Position numbers and translations under genes: made by a program. A stretch of DNA of 64,000 nt from Mantamonas sphyraenae (Eukaryota; CRuMs; Mantamonadidae), in the NCBI GenBank assembly GCA_026936335.1, contig JAPMXV010000015.1:280481-344480 (forward strand), given 5' to 3'. The notes beneath the pieces were generated by a model. The model saw only the letters and a list, made by a program, of their open reading frames with translations, was not told where the DNA came from and made no database searches. Positions within the stretch are counted from its first letter, which is position 1. Every line of letters begins with the position of its first letter. This document shows, piece by piece, positions 24,201-34,731 of the stretch.

Positions 24201-27200
24201 GACGAGGCCAGACAACAGCACTGTGTGTGTGGAGTGTCCTTGGGTGGTGTGGCAAAACGGCGAGATGCCGCTTGTGCCACAGGGTTTGCTGGGTGTGCTG
24301 GGCTACTTTGAGCTGAACAGCACCGTGCCACCCGCCAACATGAGTGAGTCGGCACAAGTGACGCCTGGGATGGCGTACGATGGACGATGGCTGCAAACGA
24401 CACTTGTGCCTGGGCCCATGGGCACGCGCAAGAGTCTGCCGCTGGCCAATTCGACGTGTGTGATTGACATTGCGTGGCAAGTGTACACACAGACGCAAGT
24501 GTGGCCAAATGTGGGCAATGGCACAGCAGGAGTGCGTGTGACCGTGTTGGGATCACGCCTGGAGAACCGCGGGGGTTTGCAGTGCCACGTGGGCACACAA
24601 CAGGCTGTGGTGGTGTGGATCAACACCACACAGGTGGACTGCGTATTGCCTGCGTTGACTGAAGGCACATACGAGGTGCGCCTGACAATGGATGGGGGCA
24701 AGACGTTTGCCAAAGGCAGTTGGTACCGCGTGGCAGTCGATGCGCGTGTGGACCAGCTCTTGCCTTCGCAGGTGCCTGTGTTGACACCCATCAATGCGAC
24801 GCTGATCGGCTCTGGCTTTGTGGACACAGGAAGTCGCATGCGCGTGCGTGTAGGCACACGAGTGGTACCCCATCGCCTCGTGTCCTCTCAGGAGCTGATT
24901 GTGGTGCTTCCTTCCTTGTTTCAGAGTCGATACAAACTGCAGGTGACGTTCAACGACGGTGCAGACTGGCTGGCACCACCCACAAACTTGCGTGTGTTTG
25001 CACCCGAGGCAAGCGACCTGTTGCCGAGGGAGTTGCCTGAAGCAAAGGCCACTTCCCTGGTCATCCGTGGCTCGGGCTTTGTGGAGGTGTCCCGCCTGCT
25101 GGTGCGTATCGGGAGCAATCCCGTCATCGTGTTGCAAGGACAGCGCATGAGCGACACAGCCATCAATGTGACCACACCTGCGTTGAGCGAAGGCACGTAC
25201 ACGGTGGAGGTGAGCAACAACAACGGCACATCCTTCACGGCACTCGTGGGTCAGACCCTGCGTGTGTACGCAGCTGGATCGTTCAACCGCACCGTGCCCA
25301 GTGCGACACCGGTGACAGGTGGGACATCGATGCGTTTGATGGGTGTGATTCCCAGTGTGCAGGATGTGCCACGAGTGCAGCTGCGAGACACGAATGGATG
25401 GGTCAGTGCAGGTGTGGCAGGGACACGGACAAGCACGGAACAGGTGACTGTGACGACACCCGCATACGGTGGCAACCTGGCACGACCTGTCACTGTGTCT
25501 GTGTGGTTTGCCAACAACGGACAGGACTATGTGGACACGGGTCTGAGTGTGACAATCTACGACGCACCACAGGTGTTGGATGTGGCACCGCGTGCGAAGC
25601 AAAGCAGTGCATCCGTGGAAGTGACGATTACCGGAAGTGGGTTTGTGGACACGGGCAGCAGTGCGGTGGCTGTGCTGGGCAGCCCTGGGGCACAGGTTGT
25701 GTTTGCAGGAACGGTGTGTCGAGCACGCAGATGACGTTTGTGTCTGGGCTGTCGCATGCAGTGGGAACATACCCTGTGGGTGTGTCGCTGGATGGAGGAC
25801 AGACAGTGAGTGGGGGTGCCGGTACAGCGGCAGTGACGTTCACAGTGACACCCGAGACGATTGCGTGTCCGCAAAACAGCGAAGCTGGCATTGGAGCGAC
25901 GTCTGTGCAAGACTGTGTGTGCAAACCACTGTTCTTTTCGCCGACAGGAAATGGCGGTGTGGCGTGTGTGGCATGTCCAGCGAACGGCGTGTGTGCGGGC
26001 GGATTGAGTGCACCTGTGGCAGCCAACGGGTTCTACAGCACGGGCACAGGGAACCAGTACCAGTTTACGCGTTGTGCGGTTGCGAGTGCATGTGTGCTGT
26101 CGGGCAACGGGACAGTGTGTGCGACAGGGTACGAGGGCCTGTTGTGTGGCCAGTGTCAGAGTGGGTTCTTCCGTCTGGGAGACCGATGCCAAGCGTGCTC
26201 CGACGACCAACACTTCACTCTGGTGCTGTTTGTGGCCTTGTTTGTCGTGTACCTGTGGTTTGTGAAGCGACAGGTGAGGCAAACGAGCCGTGGCGTCATC
26301 ACACTGGCCATCACGCACCTGCAGGTGATGGCAACGTTTGCAGAGTTTCGTCTGTCGTGGCCGGCAGAGGCGCAGGAGATCCTGGAAGTGTTTTCACTGA
26401 GCAACCTGAGTGTAGACACACTTGCGCCTGAGTGTACGGTGACGAGTGTGTGGACGTACGAACACCGGTTCTGGATGACGATGGCGATGCCTGTGGTGGT
26501 GACGATTGGGCTGTTGTTGCGTGTGCTGCTGCAGGCCGGACACCACCGGTTTGTGGAGTCTGTGCGTGGAGAGATGTACTCTCGGTACCAATGGCTGGTG
26601 GGATTCCCGGATGCAACACGGAACAAGGTTGTGTATGCGCTGGATCTGCTGCGGTACAATGTGTTTTCGTCGCTGCTGACAGAGAGTGACCCTGTGGACG
26701 AGGAGACGTGGAGGCACGTGATCAACGAGGCATTGTTCTCGTTGGGACTGCTGTACATCACACTCTGTGGACGTGTGCTGGAGGTGTTTGATTGCACACG
26801 GCTGGCCAACGGGCTGTCTGTGTTGGATGCACTGCCGACGGAGCAGTGCTGGGGCGGAGCAGGGACGATGCATGGACGACTGGTGCCAGCAGGGATTGTG
26901 TTTGGGGTGGTGTATGTGGTGGGGATCCCGCTGGCGTTCCTTGTGATCACGCTGAGTGGACGGGATGTGGAGAAGCGGCACGACGAGTCGTTCTCTGAGC
27001 GGTTCTCGTCGATCTACAACAAGTACGACGAGCGGTTCTTCTGGTTTGAGGCTGTGGTGCTGTTGCGAAAGGTGGGGATTGTGTGTGTGCGGATCTTTGC
27101 GACGACGTTGCCTGCTGTGCAAGGGGTGGGAGGGATGATTGTGCTGGGTGCAGCGACACTGGTGCAGTATGCGTACAAACCGTACCGCACCAGGGCACAG

Positions 27201-27824
27201 AACTGGCTCGAAAGTGTCATGTTTGCTCAGTCACAGGTGATTCTGGGATTGGGTGTGCTGTTCCACAGCGAATCGCTGGTCAACCCGCTGATCAACGAAG
27301 CCTGGGAGGTGATGGCAGTCGGAGCTGTGTACTCTGTGCTGGTTGTGTTTGCACTGTTCTTTGTGCGTGACATCTACATCACGGTGGCAGACAAACGATT
27401 GGCGGCGCAGCAGGATGGGGCAGCACAATTGCTGTACCAAGACTTTCTGCGCCGTATTCACCGCTACGTGCGACCAGATTACCATCCACAGGTGGAAAAG
27501 ATTGCTGTGCGAGAGCTGAAGGAGGCGGACATGCATGCCATGATGCGTGCGATGGACACAATGAGCAAAAGCAGCGAATCAAACACGACCAGCTTGGAGA
27601 TGCAGGCGCTGCACCAAGCTTGTGTGCAAGTGGTGAAACCCAACCGAGTGCGAGTTGTGTTTGCCAAGCTTGCGGACAACACAGGCGTGTCTGAGAACAG
27701 AGAGGCCATGCGTGCCCTGATTCTGGCTCTTGCGGACGGCGTGGTGGACTACAGAGCTGTGAAATCGGCGCAAGAGGAGAACAAAGCGGCAGGAGTGGAT
27801 GCCATCGAACTGAAGGAAATGTAG
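21213..27824 (+). CDS. Giant receptor-like protein A: SBBP propeller, GCC2/GCC3, TIG, 7TM
   Basis: Start at 21213 gives a signal peptide (VLWTLCAFLCVCTCSMGAW). About 800 residues of beta-propeller (SBBP-type) repeats follow, with D-A-F/Y-V-x-R-Y and W-x-R-x-x-G-S motifs. Next come a Cys-rich GCC2/GCC3 ephrin-receptor-like region (codons about 850-1010), roughly five TIG/IPT domains (about 1095-1540), an EGF-like Cys cluster (NGFYSTGTGNQYQFTRC) and a multi-TM block from about codon 1665 (LVLFVALFVVYLWFVKR, THLQVMATFAEFRLSWP), then a cytoplasmic tail ending at 27824. Similar TRP-like/7TM proteins occur in choanoflagellates and oomycetes; ligands are unknown. The frame breaks twice: near 23590-23600, and at about 25713-25716 where one G is missing relative to copy B (ACGGTGTGTC against ACGGTGGTGTC). 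Either a consensus error or a decaying copy. Confidence 0.85.
25141..27232 (+). repeat. Left arm of 2.09-kb inverted repeat
   Basis: Near-identical to the reverse complement of 28383-30475; about 15-25 mismatches seen by eye, plus the one-base deletion in this arm. It encodes the last TIG domains, the EGF-like cluster and most of the 7TM block of receptor A. Confidence 0.9.
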
Positions 27825-27859
27825 GGATTATGGTAAGTACTGGTACACTGTCTGCATCA

Positions 27860-30800
27860 TCAATAGGCGCCATTGCCTGTCTTGACGCCGAGGCGGGTGA
27901 TGAACTGCTTGGCGACGAGCTGGTCGTCGTCACAGAGCTCCTGGTTGAGGGCATAGGCGACCCATTGTGTAGCCACCGAAGGCTCAAAGGTGGCCACAAT
28001 GGGATGATGGGTGGCGTCGATGGCAGCCTCGGAGGGGCGCATGTCCTTGCGTCGGAGGACAGAAACGGCTTTCATGATGCGGTTGCGCTCGTCTTGGTCG
28101 AGATGTGCATCCGCATGCTTCTGCAGCTGGTCGTAATGGTCTGCACGGATAATGGTGGAGACATTCTCGAGGAACATGGCCATGTCGCTGTTGGACTGTT
28201 CACGGTTGTACGCGAGACGCGTGTCGTTTACGTACACGGCGATATCGCGGAGGAAGAACACACCGCAGACGGCAAACACGGAAAGGGTCAGGTAGAAGGC
28301 GATGCTGTTCCACAGGGAGACGAGGCCTCCGTTTGTGAAGGAGCTGGTGTAGAAGAGGAGACCCATGGCGAGGAGAAGCAGCGACTGAACAAACATGACA
28401 CTTTCGAGCCAGTTCTGTGCCCTGGTGCGGTACGGTTTGTACGCATACTGCACCAGTGTCGCTGCACCCAGCACAATCATCCCTCCCACCCCTTGCACAG
28501 CAGGCAACGTCGTCGCAAAGATCCGCACACACACAATCCCCACCTTTCGCAACAGCACCACAGCTTCAAACCAGAAGAACCGCTCGTCGTACTTGTTGTA
28601 GATCGACGAGAACCGCTCAGAGAACGACTCGTCGTGTCGCTTCTCCACATCCCGTCCACTCAGCGTGATCACAAGGAACGCCAGCGGGATCCCCACCACA
28701 TACACCACCCCAAACACAATCCCTGCTGGCACCAGCCGTCCATGCATCGTCCCTGCTCCGCCCCAGCACTGCTCCGTCGGCAGTGCATCCAACACAGACA
28801 GCCCGTTGGCCAGCCGTGTGCAATCAAACACCTCCAGCACACGTCCACAGAGTGTGATGTACAGCAGCCCCAACGAGAACAATGCCTCGTTGATCACGTG
28901 CCTCCACGTCTCCTCGTCCACAGGGTCACTCTCTGTCAGCAGCGACGAAAACACATTGTACCGCAGCAGATCCAGCGCATACACAACCTTGTTCCGTGTT
29001 GCATCCGGGAATCCCACCAGCCATTGGTACCGAGAGTACATCTCTCCACGCACAGACTCCACAAACCGGTGGTGCCCGGCCTGCAGCAGCACACGCAACA
29101 ACAGCCCAACCGTCACCACCACAGGCATCGCCATCGTCATCCAGAACCGGTGTTCGTACGTCCACACACTCGTCACCGTACACTCAGGCGCAAGTGTGTC
29201 CACACTCAGGTTGCTCAGTGAAAACACTTCCAGGATCTCCTGCGCCTCTGCCGGCCACGACAGACGAAACTCTGCAAACGTTGCCATCACCTGCAGGTGC
29301 GTGATGGCCAGTGTGATGACGCCACGGCTCGTTTGTCTCACCTGTCGCTTCACAAACCACAGGTACACGACAAACAAGCCCACAAACAGCACCAGAGTGA
29401 AGTGTTGGTCGTCGGAGCACGCTTGGCACCGGTCTCCCAGACGGAAGTACCCACTCTGACACTGGCCACACAACAGACCCTCGTACCCTGTCGCACACAG
29501 TGTCCCGTTGCCCGACAGCACACATGCACTCGCAACCGCACAACGCGTAAACTGGTACTGGTTCCCTGTGCCCGTGCTGTAGAACCCGTTGGCTGCCACA
29601 GGTGCACTCAATCCGCCCGCACACACGCCGTTCGGTGGACATGCCACACACGCCACACCGCCATTTCCAGTCGGCGAAAAGAACAGTGGTTTGCACACAC
29701 AGTCTTGCACAGACGTCGCTCCAATGCCAGCTTCGCTGTTCTGCGGACACGCAATCGTCTCGGGTGTCACTGTGAACGTCACTGCCGCTGTACCCGCACC
29801 CCCACTCACTGTCTGTCCTCCATCCAGCGACACACCCACAGGGTATGTTCCCACTGCATGCGACAGCCCAGACACAAACGTCATCCGCGTGCTCGACACC
29901 ACCGTTCCTGCAAACACAACCTGTGCCCCAGGGCTGCCCAGCACAGCCACCGCACTGCTGCCCGTGTCCACAAACCCACTTCCGGTAATCGTCACTTCCA
30001 CGGATGCACTGCTTCGTTTCGCAAGCGGTGCCACATTCACCACCTGTGGTGCGTCGTAGATTGTCACACTCAGACCCGTGTCCACATAGTCCTGTCCGTT
30101 GTTGGCAAACCACACAGACACAGTGACAGGTCGTGCCAGGTTGCCACCGTATGCGGGTGTCGTCACAGTCACCTGTTCCGTGCTTGTCCGTGTCCCTGCC
30201 ACACCTGCACTGACCCATCCATTCGTGTCTCGCAGCTGCACTCGTGGCACATCCTGCACACTGGGAATCACACCCATCAACCGCATCGATGTCCCACCTG
30301 TCACCGGTGTCGCACTGGGCAACGTGCGGTTGAACGATCCAGCTGCGTACACACGCAGGGTCTGACCCACGAGTGCCGTGAAGGATGTGCCGTTGTTGTT
30401 GCTCACCTCCACCGTGTACGTGCCTTCGCTCAACGCAGGTGTGGTCACATTGATGGCTGTGTCGCTCATGCGCTGCGCCTGTAGAATGGCCGTTCCAATG
30501 CGCACGACAGGGAGGGAGAAGCCAACAAAGCCCGCGCCAGAAAGGACGATGGCGGTGGGTGTGTTGGAAGGGATGGCGTTGGGGGAGAAGCTCTCGGTCT
30601 TGGGGTCGATGATGTCCACCGAGAGTTGGGTGTCTTGAAAGTCGACGCCGTTCAGGGCGAGGGAGATGGGCAAGGTGCCCGGGGTGGAGACGGGTGCCAG
30701 CTGAAAGGTGAGGGTTGTGGGAGAGACGTAGGTGGCAGGCATGGTGATGGTACCAATGGACACAGTGGCCGAGGTGAGGTTGGCAAACCCTGTGCCTGTG

Positions 30801-33800
30801 AGGGTGACGGGGAAGCTGGTCAAGGTAGGGCCACGTGTGGGGTTGATTCCCGTCAAGGATGCGTTGTAGAAGGTAAAGGAAGCCACCTGCGTCCAGCTGT
30901 GCAGTGGAATGAAGCGGATGCGAACATCCACAGTGACAGGAAGACCCGTGAGTGCTGTTGCGACTGGGGTGGTGAGTTGGATGCGAGAAGAAGAGAGCAG
31001 GAATCCGGGTGTCCATGCAGACGTCCATCCTTGGGACGGATAGCCAAACTCCACCTCAATGGAGGCTGGGCGGATGGGGTCAAAGGTGCCTCGGAGCTCC
31101 AGGGAACGGCCGTTTGCAATGGGACCCGAGGCGGGCCACACTTGAGTGATGATTGGCTTGGCAATACGGCGCAGGGTGGCGCGGCCGTGGAAGGTGCGTC
31201 CGTTGTCGTTGGAGATTGAGTAGGCAGCGTCTGTGCCGGCGGGCACCTCGGCAGAGAGGACCACTCCGTTGGAGACGAGAGAGAGGACATCGTTGCCCAC
31301 ACGGACTCGGATGCGATCGGCATGTGGGTAGATGTCGGTCAGAAAGGGCACAAGGTATATGGTGTCACCTGGGGCCACTATCTCAGCCAGGGCGGGCGGA
31401 TCGAGGACAATGGCCTGGGGAATGGTGATGGTGGCGCCATGCAAGTTGACCACAAGTGTGTTTGTGCCCATGGTTGCGTTGACTGGGTCGATGTGAAGGT
31501 TGGGGCCAGCCACAGAGTGTTCAATGGCCCAGGAGACGGATGTCGTTGGACGCAGAGAGAGGGCAAACGACGGCATGGGTGGGGTGACCGCCGTGTAGTT
31601 TGTGGCAATGACGTACGGGGAGGAAGAGTCCATGGTGCGTGTGACCGGCGCGGAAGGCACAGAGAGGGCGACGCAGGTCGGAGCTGTGTCGGAGGGACAG
31701 GTCCAGCAGAGTGTTTGCTGTGCAGTGACGGCGTAGGTCTGACAACGGAAGCACACGTGAGCAGACTCGTCGAAATAGGAGGCAGCAGGGCAGGCTGAAC
31801 ATAGGGTCTGGCCTGGACCGCTGTAGGTGCCATTGGGGCACGGGTAGCAGGCAGCGGCGAGTGAGGAATGCCCCGTGGCGTTGCCAAAGGTGTCTGCAGG
31901 GCACGGGGTGCACGACGAGGCTGCAGATGTGTTGGAAAACGTGCCTGCAGGACACGGAAGGCACAGGTCGTTGTCATAGGAGGGACTGTACGTGCCTTGG
32001 GGACAAGCGGTGCAGGAAGCATCCTGGAGACCCGTGGGTTGTGTGGTTGAGAGCACGGAGCCTGGGGCACACATGGCCTGCACTGAGGAAACCATGGGTT
32101 TCAGAGTGTCGAGGTTGCTGTTGCCCACAGGGGCAGAGGCATTGAGGTCAGCCCGTGCAGAGCCACCCACGTGGACGTAGCCCGTGGCTGCAGACGCGTG
32201 GAGGGAGGTGACAGCATCGTCTCTGGATGAACCCCAGGTGCGTGTGCCAATGCGTGTCCAGGTGGCATTGTGGAGAGAAAACATGGTGAGGAAGACGTCG
32301 TTCTGGCCTGAGTTTGCGCCTCCGTCAAAGGCTGCTGAGGTGTCGCCAGCGACAAAGAGAAGGTGCGTGGTGGCCACCACACGGATGGCATACTGACTGG
32401 CCGAGTTGCCCCATTGGCGGTGGGCCACGAGGGAGCCGTTGGGAAGAAAGTGGGACACAAACACATCCTCACTGCCGAGACCGGTTTGGCCCGGTAGACT
32501 GCCTGTGGTGCCACCAACGACGTAGACAGATCCTGTTGGGGCGTGAATGGTGACGTCGTAGGGACGCGTGACAAGGGAAGAGCCCCAGGAGCGAGTCCAA
32601 ACCCGTGTGCCCGAGGCAGGGTCCCATCGAGACAGGAAGGCCGCGTCGCCACCTGGGTGAGGTTGTCCGTCGATGCTTGCTGTGGTGTACCCTGTGGTGT
32701 ACACAGGACCGGTGTCTGTGAGGACAGCGACTGCACCCAGGCCATCGGTGCTGTTGGAGCCGTAGAGACGACACCAATCCGTTGTGCCTTGCCAGGCGTT
32801 GAAGCGACACAGGGCGAGATCAGAGGAACCCGAGGCAGGGACGCCACCGAGAGTGGTGACCACGTTGGGATAGTAAAAGGTGCCATTGGGTGTGGCAAGG
32901 CCCTGGGTACTCGATGTGGCTGTGGAAAACGAGCCGGGAACGGCAATGTCGTGGGAGACAAGCAGGGATGCGTTGGTGAGGTCACGCAGCATGAGTGAGA
33001 TCTGTGCCAGTGTGGTGACGACAGAGCCATCGGGATTGTACAAATTGCCACTGCGACCAGAGAGCAGGATGGCGCCTGCAATGCGCTGCACCTGGGTCCA
33101 GTAGCGCTCATCCGGTGTGGACAGTGTCTCTGCATAGAGACGGCGACCGTGGTACGAATCGAGGAGGGCCATCCATGGGTTGGCACGGCTGGCCATGGGT
33201 TGGTTGGGCACGCCTTCAAGGGCACCCGAGGTGAATCCGGCTGTCACCACCGTGCCATTGTCCAACGTTGTGACGCCCATGGTGCGTGCGTCTGTTTCAC
33301 CATTGCCTTGAAGTGCAGAGTAGGTGAGCAGGCCGCCGTTGAGATCGTATCGGACAGCAACAGCGTCGCGACGTGCGTCCACACTGGTTGTCCAGTCGCG
33401 TACCACCGTGCCACACAGGACCACCGAATGGGCGTTGACAGAGACGCCATTGCCCAAGTCTGGTTGATTGGTGCCAAACTGGCGACTCCACACGGGGCCT
33501 TGGCTGAGGGTGAACCCGTCGAAACGCGAGATGATCACGTCATTCTGTCCCTTTTGCGCCCCGCCCTGGTAGGCACCGTTGGCACTGCCTACGACAAAGA
33601 GGGCAGCAACGGATGGGTCGACCGCAATGGCTCGTCCGGTGACATCATTGCCACCGTTGCCGACAAATCGCGTTGCGGTGAGGTTGCCCTGTGGGTCGAA
33701 GCGGCTGACAAACATGTCGTGGTTGGCATTGGAATGGGTCTGTCCACCAAAGTCACCCTTTGTTTTGCCCACGACAAAGACAAAGAGACCACCGTTGATG

Positions 33801-34633
33801 ACGGCGACGTCGTTGGCAATGTCGTCCTCGCTGGAGCCAAACTGACGGCTCCACACGAGATTGCCGGACCAGTCGAGGGCCAGGAGGACGGCGTCGTCCT
33901 TGCCAATGTTGGTGTGAGTGGGCAGGGCTCCTGAAGTGAAGCCAGCCAGGTAGATGCGTGCCGTCGGGGCAGCAATGGACGCCATGCCAAACGCGGCGTC
34001 GTTTCCAGGGCCTCCCAGCAAGCGTGTCCACACACGCGTGCCGTTGGAAGCCACGTATCGCGTGACAAAGATGTCGCCTGCACCTGCGTTTGTTTGACCG
34101 TCGAGGTTGCCCTCTGAGTAGCCGGTGAGGAAGAGGGCGTCGTGAACGTGTTGCAACGATGTGTCGTGCGGTTCGTCCTTGACGTTGCTGCCGTACTGGC
34201 TCAGCCAGCCCAGGGTGCCGTTGGGATGGACCTGGGAGAGGGCAATGTCCATGCCGCCCTGGTTGGCACCTGTCACGGAGCCGATGGTTGAGCCGAGAAA
34301 GTACGCTGTGCCATTGCGAGGATCGACCGCGAGTCCCTTGGCAAAGTCGCCCACTGGGGAGCCCCACTGGCGGGCCCAGACCTGAGAGCCGTCGGGGGCC
34401 AGCTTGACGAGGACAAAGTCACTACCCGAGTCGACCTCTGGGTATTGGATGGTGCCATAGGAGTTGATGGCGACGTAGGAGGAGTTGTCCGGGAAAAGAT
34501 GGACAGCAGCGGCCTCGTCGTTAAAGTAGGGCCCACGACTGGTGTCCTGCCAGGACCACTCGGCCACAATGGGGGTGGGGAGGAGGAGGAGGAGGGTGGC
34601 CAGGAGCAGGAAAGGAAGGTGGAAACGGGTCAT
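27860..34633 (-). CDS. Giant receptor-like protein B: SBBP propeller, GCC2/GCC3, TIG, 7TM
   Basis: A single uninterrupted 2257-residue frame from Met 34633. Signal peptide FLLLATLLLLLPTPIVA; SBBP-type propeller repeats to about residue 850; GCC2/GCC3 Cys-rich region about 855-985 (CTACPQGTYSPSYDNDLCLP); TIG/IPT domains about 1060-1610; EGF-like Cys cluster about 1640-1740; multi-TM block about 1745-2130; cytoplasmic tail. It is the intact counterpart of receptor A and converges on it with 35 bp between stop codons. Residues about 1386-2083 are encoded by the inverted arm and are almost identical to A, while the N-terminal 1380 residues and last 170 are much more diverged. The intact frame here argues that the family is functional. 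Likely plasma membrane; ligand and signalling output unknown. Confidence 0.9.
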   Translation of the reverse strand: MTRFHLPFLLLATLLLLLPTPIVAEWSWQDTSRGPYFNDEAAAVHLFPDNSSYVAINSYGTIQYPEVDSGSDFVLVKLAPDGSQVWARQWGSPVGDFAKGLAVDPRNGTAYFLGSTIGSVTGANQGGMDIALSQVHPNGTLGWLSQYGSNVKDEPHDTSLQHVHDALFLTGYSEGNLDGQTNAGAGDIFVTRYVASNGTRVWTRLLGGPGNDAAFGMASIAAPTARIYLAGFTSGALPTHTNIGKDDAVLLALDWSGNLVWSRQFGSSEDDIANDVAVINGGLFVFVVGKTKGDFGGQTHSNANHDMFVSRFDPQGNLTATRFVGNGGNDVTGRAIAVDPSVAALFVVGSANGAYQGGAQKGQNDVIISRFDGFTLSQGPVWSRQFGTNQPDLGNGVSVNAHSVVLCGTVVRDWTTSVDARRDAVAVRYDLNGGLLTYSALQGNGETDARTMGVTTLDNGTVVTAGFTSGALEGVPNQPMASRANPWMALLDSYHGRRLYAETLSTPDERYWTQVQRIAGAILLSGRSGNLYNPDGSVVTTLAQISLMLRDLTNASLLVSHDIAVPGSFSTATSSTQGLATPNGTFYYPNVVTTLGGVPASGSSDLALCRFNAWQGTTDWCRLYGSNSTDGLGAVAVLTDTGPVYTTGYTTASIDGQPHPGGDAAFLSRWDPASGTRVWTRSWGSSLVTRPYDVTIHAPTGSVYVVGGTTGSLPGQTGLGSEDVFVSHFLPNGSLVAHRQWGNSASQYAIRVVATTHLLFVAGDTSAAFDGGANSGQNDVFLTMFSLHNATWTRIGTRTWGSSRDDAVTSLHASAATGYVHVGGSARADLNASAPVGNSNLDTLKPMVSSVQAMCAPGSVLSTTQPTGLQDASCTACPQGTYSPSYDNDLCLPCPAGTFSNTSAASSCTPCPADTFGNATGHSSLAAACYPCPNGTYSGPGQTLCSACPAASYFDESAHVCFRCQTYAVTAQQTLCWTCPSDTAPTCVALSVPSAPVTRTMDSSSPYVIATNYTAVTPPMPSFALSLRPTTSVSWAIEHSVAGPNLHIDPVNATMGTNTLVVNLHGATITIPQAIVLDPPALAEIVAPGDTIYLVPFLTDIYPHADRIRVRVGNDVLSLVSNGVVLSAEVPAGTDAAYSISNDNGRTFHGRATLRRIAKPIITQVWPASGPIANGRSLELRGTFDPIRPASIEVEFGYPSQGWTSAWTPGFLLSSSRIQLTTPVATALTGLPVTVDVRIRFIPLHSWTQVASFTFYNASLTGINPTRGPTLTSFPVTLTGTGFANLTSATVSIGTITMPATYVSPTTLTFQLAPVSTPGTLPISLALNGVDFQDTQLSVDIIDPKTESFSPNAIPSNTPTAIVLSGAGFVGFSLPVVRIGTAILQAQRMSDTAINVTTPALSEGTYTVEVSNNNGTSFTALVGQTLRVYAAGSFNRTLPSATPVTGGTSMRLMGVIPSVQDVPRVQLRDTNGWVSAGVAGTRTSTEQVTVTTPAYGGNLARPVTVSVWFANNGQDYVDTGLSVTIYDAPQVVNVAPLAKRSSASVEVTITGSGFVDTGSSAVAVLGSPGAQVVFAGTVVSSTRMTFVSGLSHAVGTYPVGVSLDGGQTVSGGAGTAAVTFTVTPETIACPQNSEAGIGATSVQDCVCKPLFFSPTGNGGVACVACPPNGVCAGGLSAPVAANGFYSTGTGNQYQFTRCAVASACVLSGNGTLCATGYEGLLCGQCQSGYFRLGDRCQACSDDQHFTLVLFVGLFVVYLWFVKRQVRQTSRGVITLAITHLQVMATFAEFRLSWPAEAQEILEVFSLSNLSVDTLAPECTVTSVWTYEHRFWMTMAMPVVVTVGLLLRVLLQAGHHRFVESVRGEMYSRYQWLVGFPDATRNKVVYALDLLRYNVFSSLLTESDPVDEETWRHVINEALFSLGLLYITLCGRVLEVFDCTRLANGLSVLDALPTEQCWGGAGTMHGRLVPAGIVFGVVYVVGIPLAFLVITLSGRDVEKRHDESFSERFSSIYNKYDERFFWFEAVVLLRKVGIVCVRIFATTLPAVQGVGGMIVLGAATLVQYAYKPYRTRAQNWLESVMFVQSLLLLAMGLLFYTSSFTNGGLVSLWNSIAFYLTLSVFAVCGVFFLRDIAVYVNDTRLAYNREQSNSDMAMFLENVSTIIRADHYDQLQKHADAHLDQDERNRIMKAVSVLRRKDMRPSEAAIDATHHPIVATFEPSVATQWVAYALNQELCDDDQLVAKQFITRLGVKTGNGAY
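28383..30475 (-). repeat. Right arm of 2.09-kb inverted repeat
   Basis: Reverse-complement match to 25141-27232 with a 1150-bp spacer holding the two divergent C-terminal tails. Edges are sharp: identity stops at CAGCGCATGAGCGAC on one side and at GTTTGTTCAGTC against GTTTGCTCAGTC on the other. Confidence 0.9.
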
Positions 34634-34731
34634 TTTGGTGGGGTTGGGGCGTGTGGTGGATGGCAGTGATGGTGAGGTGGGGTCAATGGAGGGTGCATTT
34701 GGAGGAGATGTGGGATTGTTCAGAGTGCAGC

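Noticed and set aside
21213-27824. Calling receptor A a pseudogene
   Set aside because: Only two small indels break it while all Cys and TM motifs persist, and similar breaks hit essential genes in the window, so sequencing error is at least as likely.
28665-30484. Plus-strand ORFs within receptor B
   Set aside because: They repeat the antisense shadows of receptor A at 25557-26950, as expected from the inverted repeat, and carry no domain.
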